Assembly: GCF_011634775.1 (NCBI RefSeq)
Contig: NZ_JAALXT010000004.1
Coordinates: 682,001-746,000 of the forward strand
Origin: Thalassoroseus pseudoceratinae
Lineage (GTDB): Bacteria; Planctomycetota; Planctomycetia; Planctomycetales; Planctomycetaceae
DNA: 64,000 nt
Direction of reading: 5' to 3'
Shown: piece after piece, positions 59,855-64,000 of the stretch
Position numbering within the stretch: position 1 is the first letter of the stretch
How the letters are laid out: every line of letters begins with the position of its first letter
Notes under the pieces: generated by a model
What the model was told of the DNA's origin: nothing
The model's database searches: none
What the model saw: only the letters and a program-made list of their open reading frames with translations
Position numbers and translations under genes: made by a program

Positions 59855-60264
59855 GCAAACATTGTAATGTCGATTCCTTTTGGATGCGACTGTAACGCCA
59901 ATGGATGCCTCATTCCGCATCAGATGCTTGAAATTTAGTCAAGCACCCTGTTCTCACCCCTTGCTTTTCTGCTGCGGAGACATTAGCTTCACCCTTTCCC
60001 AGTTCGCGGCTGCCGTGCGCGTTGATCGCGGTGCGGAGTCTGGGACTTCAACGAGAATGGTTGCAAGAGACAAGGTGGAGCCCCAATCGGGCGGCGTTTC
60101 CTGTTCTCTGAACATGAATGCAAGATCGGTTTCGCTTGCGATCTCCGATCTTCCCACGGTCTGATTCCTTCAGCCGCCAATCATTCTCATCGGTTGTGAA
60201 TTGATCGGTCTTGGCGGTCAAGACGATCGACACAACAGGAAAACTCATTGGGAGTTAAGACAAG
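59855..60264. other. Intergenic region upstream of rpsD
   Basis: This 410-base stretch separates yqgE and rpsD and must hold divergent promoters. A stem-loop candidate is at 60122-60152, in which AAGATCGG pairs with CCGATCTT, with an inner TCGC/GCGA pairing. Its place before rpsD would suit an S4 autoregulatory leader, but no known leader could be recognised. A GGGAG ribosome site precedes rpsD. Confidence 0.4.
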
Positions 60265-60873
60265 ATGGGGCGTTACGCAGGTCCGAAAGGTCGGATCAAT
60301 CGTCGATTGGGAACCCAGGTGTTCGAGAATGCCGGTGCTATCAAAGCACAAGAACGGCGAGACTTTCCACCGGGAATGGCTCAACGACGACGGAAGATGT
60401 CAACCTACGGTTTGGCACTCCGTGAAAAGCAGAAGATTAAGTTCTATTACGGTTTCCGCGACAAGCAACTGTTGAAGTACTTCAACAAAGCCCGAGCGAT
60501 GAAAGGCAACACCGGCGAACAATTGCTGGTGCTGTGCGAACGCCGTTTCGACAATGTTGTGCGACGAGCTGGTTTCACCAAGACTCGTCCGCAAGCTCGT
60601 CAGGGAATCGTGCACGGTCACTTCATGATCAACGGACGTAAATCCGACAAACCTTCGATCATGATGCGTCCGGGCGACGTCATCACCCTACGGAACCGAC
60701 CGAACCTCAAGGGATTGTACTCCAGCATCATCGAAGAGGGGTCGCCCGAACGTTGCAGCTGGATCGATTTCGATGCCAACAGCCTCACGGCAACCGTTTC
60801 GACGCTGCCAACATTTGAGGACGTGAGTCTTCCCGTCGATGTCGGCCAGGTCGTGGCGTTCCTCTCGCGATAG
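60265..60873 (+). CDS. rpsD: 30S ribosomal protein S4
   Basis: S4 is a primary 16S rRNA-binding protein that starts assembly of the small ribosomal subunit. The 202-residue protein has the family layout: a basic N-terminal domain (MGRYAGPKGRINRRLG, then FPPGMAQRRRKMSTYGLALR), and an S4 RNA-binding domain with LCERRFDNVVRRAGFTKTRP and ARQGIVHGHFMINGRKSDKP. It has no Cys4 zinc motif in the N-terminus, so it is the zinc-free (C-minus) form. Unlike in many bacteria it is not in the alpha operon with rpoA, rpsK and rpsM, but stands alone. A terminator follows at 60916. Confidence 0.96.
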   Translation: MGRYAGPKGRINRRLGTQVFENAGAIKAQERRDFPPGMAQRRRKMSTYGLALREKQKIKFYYGFRDKQLLKYFNKARAMKGNTGEQLLVLCERRFDNVVRRAGFTKTRPQARQGIVHGHFMINGRKSDKPSIMMRPGDVITLRNRPNLKGLYSSIIEEGSPERCSWIDFDANSLTATVSTLPTFEDVSLPVDVGQVVAFLSR

Positions 60874-60915
60874 GCATTGGTCTTTCGACGAGTCGACAGC
60901 GACCGACAAATACAG

Positions 60916-60949
60916 AAAGCCCTGGAGAGCAATCTCCGGGGCTTTTTCT
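60916..60949 (+). terminator. Intrinsic terminator after rpsD
   Basis: A GC-rich stem pairs AAAGCCCTGGAGA with TCTCCGGGGCTTT (one mismatch), has a GCAA loop, and is followed by a T-rich run. It ends the rpsD transcript. Confidence 0.88.
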
Positions 60950-61030
60950 TTGGCCTCTCCGCTGGGGCAAATACGAAACCGTTTCGAGTTGTGTCTTGCT
61001 AAGCAACAGAATCGCGGGACGACAGTCAAT

Positions 61031-61080
61031 AAAAACGGACCGGCCGGGGTGTTCCGAGGAACTCCCTGACCGGCCCGTCT
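61031..61080 (-). terminator. Terminator for the Bax-inhibitor-1 gene
   Basis: On the minus strand a long GC-rich imperfect stem (ACGGGCCGG with CCGGTCCGT at its base) is followed by a T-run, just after the stop of the Bax-inhibitor-1 gene at 61116. Confidence 0.7.
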
Positions 61081-61115
61081 TGAATCGTCCGATCACCAAG
61101 AATTTGCGTTCGCGA

Positions 61116-61871
61116 TTAGTCGTCGCCTGCGAACATCATGACGAGGCGAATCATGTACCAGAACAGTGTCGCGATGGAGGCGAACAACTCCAGGGATGCG
61201 GCCACGTACATGTGCGTCGGGAAGTGATGCAAGATGTTCGAGGTGTCGTAAAGAATCCAACCACTGAACAGCACAACCATCGCCACGATGAACCACAAAC
61301 CCAGGGAAATTGGGGTGAAGAAGCTTGCGACGATGAGTCCGAGAGCAGCCATCGTGATGACGCTGAGGATGCCTCGCATGAATGAGAAGTCGGTTTTCGT
61401 CAGCAGCACGAAGGCGGTCAGCCCACCGAAGATCAGCAAGGTGAGAAATGCGGCGGTAGGAATCACATGAGGGCTACCACCGACGGCGGCAAACCGAGGA
61501 TCGCTTCCCGAGGCAATATGTAACAGCGGGGCAAAGAAGAGTGCCTCTGCAAACACATACACACCAAGCCCGACATACTGCGTTTGTTGGGACACTTCAC
61601 TGTAGGCCCATTTGTGGCAGATCCAGCTGACGGCAATAAATCCCAGCAGGATCAGGCCGTTGGTAGCCACAAACATGCCGAACAATGCGTCGCGGAGGGG
61701 AGCGATATTCAAAATTACCGCTTCCAAGGCAATGAAGGCGACGATCGCACCGAAGACGTGAACGTACACCTTCCGCAGGAACGCCAGCCGATGTTCAAGC
61801 GACAAATCCGCGGCAAAGGCATTCTGGCCGTCGAACCGATCTGACTCGGCGTACTCTTGTGCGTAACCCAT
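61116..61871 (-). CDS. Bax inhibitor-1 / YccA family membrane protein
   Basis: A 251-residue membrane protein of the Bax inhibitor-1 (YccA/BsYetJ) family, small pH-sensitive calcium leak channels or modulators of FtsH. It has seven helices. Family markers are FLRKVYVHVFGAIVAFIALE, FIAVSWICHKWAYSEV, YVFAEALFFAPLLHIAS and a C-terminal region ending LFWYMIRLVMMFAGDD with two Asp residues as in BsYetJ. The N-terminus is about 35 residues of soluble sequence. The ATG at 61871 has AGGGA eight bases before it; ATG 61877 is an alternative. The gene is followed by a terminator. Confidence 0.9.
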   Translation of the reverse strand: MGYAQEYAESDRFDGQNAFAADLSLEHRLAFLRKVYVHVFGAIVAFIALEAVILNIAPLRDALFGMFVATNGLILLGFIAVSWICHKWAYSEVSQQTQYVGLGVYVFAEALFFAPLLHIASGSDPRFAAVGGSPHVIPTAAFLTLLIFGGLTAFVLLTKTDFSFMRGILSVITMAALGLIVASFFTPISLGLWFIVAMVVLFSGWILYDTSNILHHFPTHMYVAASLELFASIATLFWYMIRLVMMFAGDD

Positions 61872-62233
61872 CTGCATGGTCCCTAACAAAATTGGTGACG
61901 AGAGAAACTTTTTTCATTCTCGCAAGTTCAAGTGTGAATATCCACAGTGATTTTTAGTTTTTTCGGTCTGAAAATTCGATCAGTCAACAACACTTGAGTT
62001 AACTTCTTCGCCAACTTCCAAAGTCGAGGTCAACGAGCCTGATTCTGCGGTTGAGTTTGGTGATATCGCTGCCCCATAAAACTCTGATGGAATCACAATC
62101 CCTACAACCGATCCCAGATGGTATTCGGTGAAGATCGGTTGCAACCCGATCCGATTTGCCGAAAGCCGGTGATATTTTCGCTTGCTTCAGACAAGCGTCC
62201 GGCGTGGGTATTCAATCGGTTGAAAGGGATTCC
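61872..62233. other. Intergenic region with two inverted repeats
   Basis: This 362-base stretch lies between divergent genes. Two inverted repeats are seen: a 9-bp perfect one (62105-62113 with 62133-62141, CAACCGATC and GATCGGTTG), and a 6-bp one (62179-62184 with 62192-62197). They may be operators or leader hairpins for the downstream gene. No gene is visible. Confidence 0.45.
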
Positions 62234-64000
62234 ATGACCGACGCTTTTCGGCTCCGAACCGTTCGCGGTCAATACGTGTTCTTGGTCTACCTGGGAGTCG
62301 CTTGCATCGGCGTGGGAGGTGTGCCCGACGTGAAGGCACAGAACCCGTTCGGCTCTCGTTTCGGCAACACCAAAAAAACGAGCACGAGTGGGTTGCAGGG
62401 GCTTCATCGCCGCGGCGTCCCCCTCGGATTGCAACAGGCAGACTTCGATGGTCTGGAAAACCGTTGGCAACCGCTCGCCAATCCGATCGTCAAAGATATC
62501 GTGGCGTTCTTCAACGAGAAGCCCGACAGCATCGCGGCACAACGCAAAGCCCTCGAAACTTTGCTCCAGCACGCGAAACAACTTCGGCAGGCGTCTCGAG
62601 AGGAAACGGATCCCAGCCAACAAGCGTTGCTGCTCTCGCTCTCGGGACAGCTCAAACGAAAAGCCGAGTTGTACTGGAAGACCCTGCGAGTCTTGGAAAC
62701 CAACGCTCTCGCCAACCCGCTGCTAGCGGCACGCATCCGGTTGGACAATCTGGAAGACCACCTTTCCAATCAGAAGGGCACCGAGAACGACAACAGTGCC
62801 GGCTGGACGAAATACCTTAAGCTCGAGGACCTCGATAAATCGCTGAACCCCGAGCCCGAAGACGCCCCCGACAAAAACGACGACCAAAAAACGAAATCGG
62901 AAGCGGGGTCTCGTGAGGCTGTGGAGGTCACTCGAGAACGGTTGCGCCCCCTGCCCTCGCATTCGGAATTGGTCCGCGAGACTTTGTCATCCCAACCGTT
63001 CAGCGCCCTCGCGAACGCCTTGGATTCGCTGCTCAACCAATGGGAGTCAGCGACCGCCAGCAACAACGATGCAATCATTCGGTATCGGAAACTTCGCGAT
63101 GCCGTGTCTCGCAAAAACCCGGAGGACGCGTACGACCGGTTGGGTTTCCTGCCGACGGTTTCCGATTACGAGAAAGCGCGGATCGAACGTCGTGTGAACG
63201 GACAGATGGCGATCGACATTCAAACCGAATTCCACAATGTTTCGGAAGTTGCCGAGGAATCGGCGATGCCGTTGGGACAATGGCTGCGACGGACCTATTT
63301 CAATTACGACACTCACACCACGGCCTTCGAAGGTGCGTTGCAAGATCTCGCGGATCGTCGGGACCGCCGAATCGAACCAGTGCAAGAAGTGGTCGCCGGT
63401 GCCCAAGTCAGCGGACACAGCGACACGGTCACGACCACAACCATCGACGTGATCCCCAATGATTCCGCCGCCGAACTCCACCTGCTTGTAAACGGCGTGA
63501 CGAACAGTCATACCGTGGGCGAACGCTGCAACATCAGTGTGCGGAATGCGGGGCGGGCGGACTTCAAAGCCACGAAGCCGGTTTACATCACACCGGATGG
63601 TTTTCGCACCGCTCCCGCTGGTGCCGGAGCCCAAGCGGGCAACATGCCATACGATCCGCAAACGCCAATTAGTTGTTTGCCGGTCTTCGGTACGGTGCTG
63701 GAAAACTTGACGCTCAAAGAGGCCCGCAGTCGCATCCCGGATGCGAACGCCATGACTCGGCGTCGGGTCGTTACCCGCTTGACACAAGAACTCGATGAAC
63801 AAGTCGGAAACGGTCTGATCGAAGCGGAAAAGATGCTTCGCGAAGGACAGTTGGCCCGACTCGAAAAATACGATCTACACCCGAAAGCCGCCGAGTATCG
63901 TTCCACCGATACGCTCGTATTTCTCACGAACCGGATTACACGGTCCGATGAGTTCGGGGGCGGCGAATTGCCGGTTGATTTCGTCGAGGAATCTGGCTTT
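62234..64000 (+). CDS. Large exported protein, N-terminal part (runs off window)
   Basis: The frame is open from ATG 62234 to the end of the window, giving 589 residues without a stop. A signal peptide is likely (hydrophobic core VFLVYLGVACIGVGGV, cleavage near VKAQ at residue 36). The mature part starts with a helical region of about 230 residues rich in Leu, Gln and Glu, including FNEKPDSIAAQRKALETLL. An acidic linker (PEPEDAPDKNDDQKT) follows. Next comes another mostly helical part with FLPTVSDYEKARIERRVNGQ, then beta-rich segments ELHLLVNGVTNSHTVGERCN and FKATKPVYITPDGF. I do not recognise the family, but large exported proteins of this type are common in planctomycetes. The start has AAAGGG just upstream. 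Confidence 0.75.
   Translation, partial: MTDAFRLRTVRGQYVFLVYLGVACIGVGGVPDVKAQNPFGSRFGNTKKTSTSGLQGLHRRGVPLGLQQADFDGLENRWQPLANPIVKDIVAFFNEKPDSIAAQRKALETLLQHAKQLRQASREETDPSQQALLLSLSGQLKRKAELYWKTLRVLETNALANPLLAARIRLDNLEDHLSNQKGTENDNSAGWTKYLKLEDLDKSLNPEPEDAPDKNDDQKTKSEAGSREAVEVTRERLRPLPSHSELVRETLSSQPFSALANALDSLLNQWESATASNNDAIIRYRKLRDAVSRKNPEDAYDRLGFLPTVSDYEKARIERRVNGQMAIDIQTEFHNVSEVAEESAMPLGQWLRRTYFNYDTHTTAFEGALQDLADRRDRRIEPVQEVVAGAQVSGHSDTVTTTTIDVIPNDSAAELHLLVNGVTNSHTVGERCNISVRNAGRADFKATKPVYITPDGFRTAPAGAGAQAGNMPYDPQTPISCLPVFGTVLENLTLKEARSRIPDANAMTRRRVVTRLTQELDEQVGNGLIEAEKMLREGQLARLEKYDLHPKAAEYRSTDTLVFLTNRITRSDEFGGGELPVDFVEESGF

Overview
This 64 kb window reads as a chromosomal segment of a Planctomycetes bacterium, most likely class Planctomycetia. 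The evidence is indirect: moderately GC-rich coding DNA, many large secreted or lipid-anchored proteins of no known family, a two-part glycine cleavage P-protein, a short conserved zinc-binding anti-sigma-like protein, a fused 5-oxoprolinase, few multi-gene operons, and many genes with weak or no Shine-Dalgarno sites. No insertion sequence, integrase, phage gene or CRISPR array was found. One tRNA gene (Gln, anticodon TTG) is present.

Layout. 0-1.4 kb: the end of a PAS signalling protein and a DUF4112 membrane protein closed by a strong terminator. 1.4-12 kb: carB, a YheT-type hydrolase, a 1,285-residue fused 5-oxoprolinase, a cyclophilin, and a MOSC protein coupled to a zinc-ribbon membrane protein. 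12-14.6 kb: a leader resembling the c-di-GMP-I (GEMM) riboswitch, followed by a secreted protein and a TadG-like protein. 14.7-17.7 kb: a DUF1445 (D-glutamate cyclase-like) gene followed by btaA and btaB for betaine lipid synthesis. 18-24 kb: a YrdC-phosphatase fusion, rpiB, gcvH, gcvPA, gcvPB and a LipM-like octanoyltransferase. 24-31.4 kb: an FHA protein, a small protein, a lipoprotein with a TRASH-like cysteine motif, two multi-spanning membrane proteins, a CoA-binding protein and a tandem GNAT protein. 31.6-41.5 kb: split transketolase, an anti-sigma-like protein, DUF6122, a solitary RND pump, rnc, an aminotransferase and an MBL-fold hydrolase.

41.9-51.6 kb: a second RND-superfamily protein with a histidine-rich tail, DUF58, ATP-grasp and CBM9-like genes, a MarR regulator with a clear operator-promoter next to a sulfite-oxidase-type molybdoenzyme, and three exported proteins, two of them rich in Tyr and Gly. 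51.6-64 kb: housekeeping genes (xseA-xseB, ettA, thyX-hemB, tRNA-Gln, yqgE, rpsD, a Bax-inhibitor-1 protein), small lipoproteins, and the start of a large exported planctomycete-type protein that runs off the window.

Functional links. GcvH, GcvPA, GcvPB and the LipM-like protein form a glycine decarboxylation and lipoylation unit without gcvT. YrdC-phosphatase plus RpiB repeats in fused form the ywlC-ywlE-ywlF order of Bacillus. btaA and btaB complete a phosphorus-free membrane lipid pathway. The riboswitch-like leader suggests second-messenger control of a surface or pilus-like component. I see no single large novel defence or biosynthetic system. The most original signals are the riboswitch-like leader with its exported targets, the Tyr/Gly-rich exported pair, and the YrdC-phosphatase fusion.
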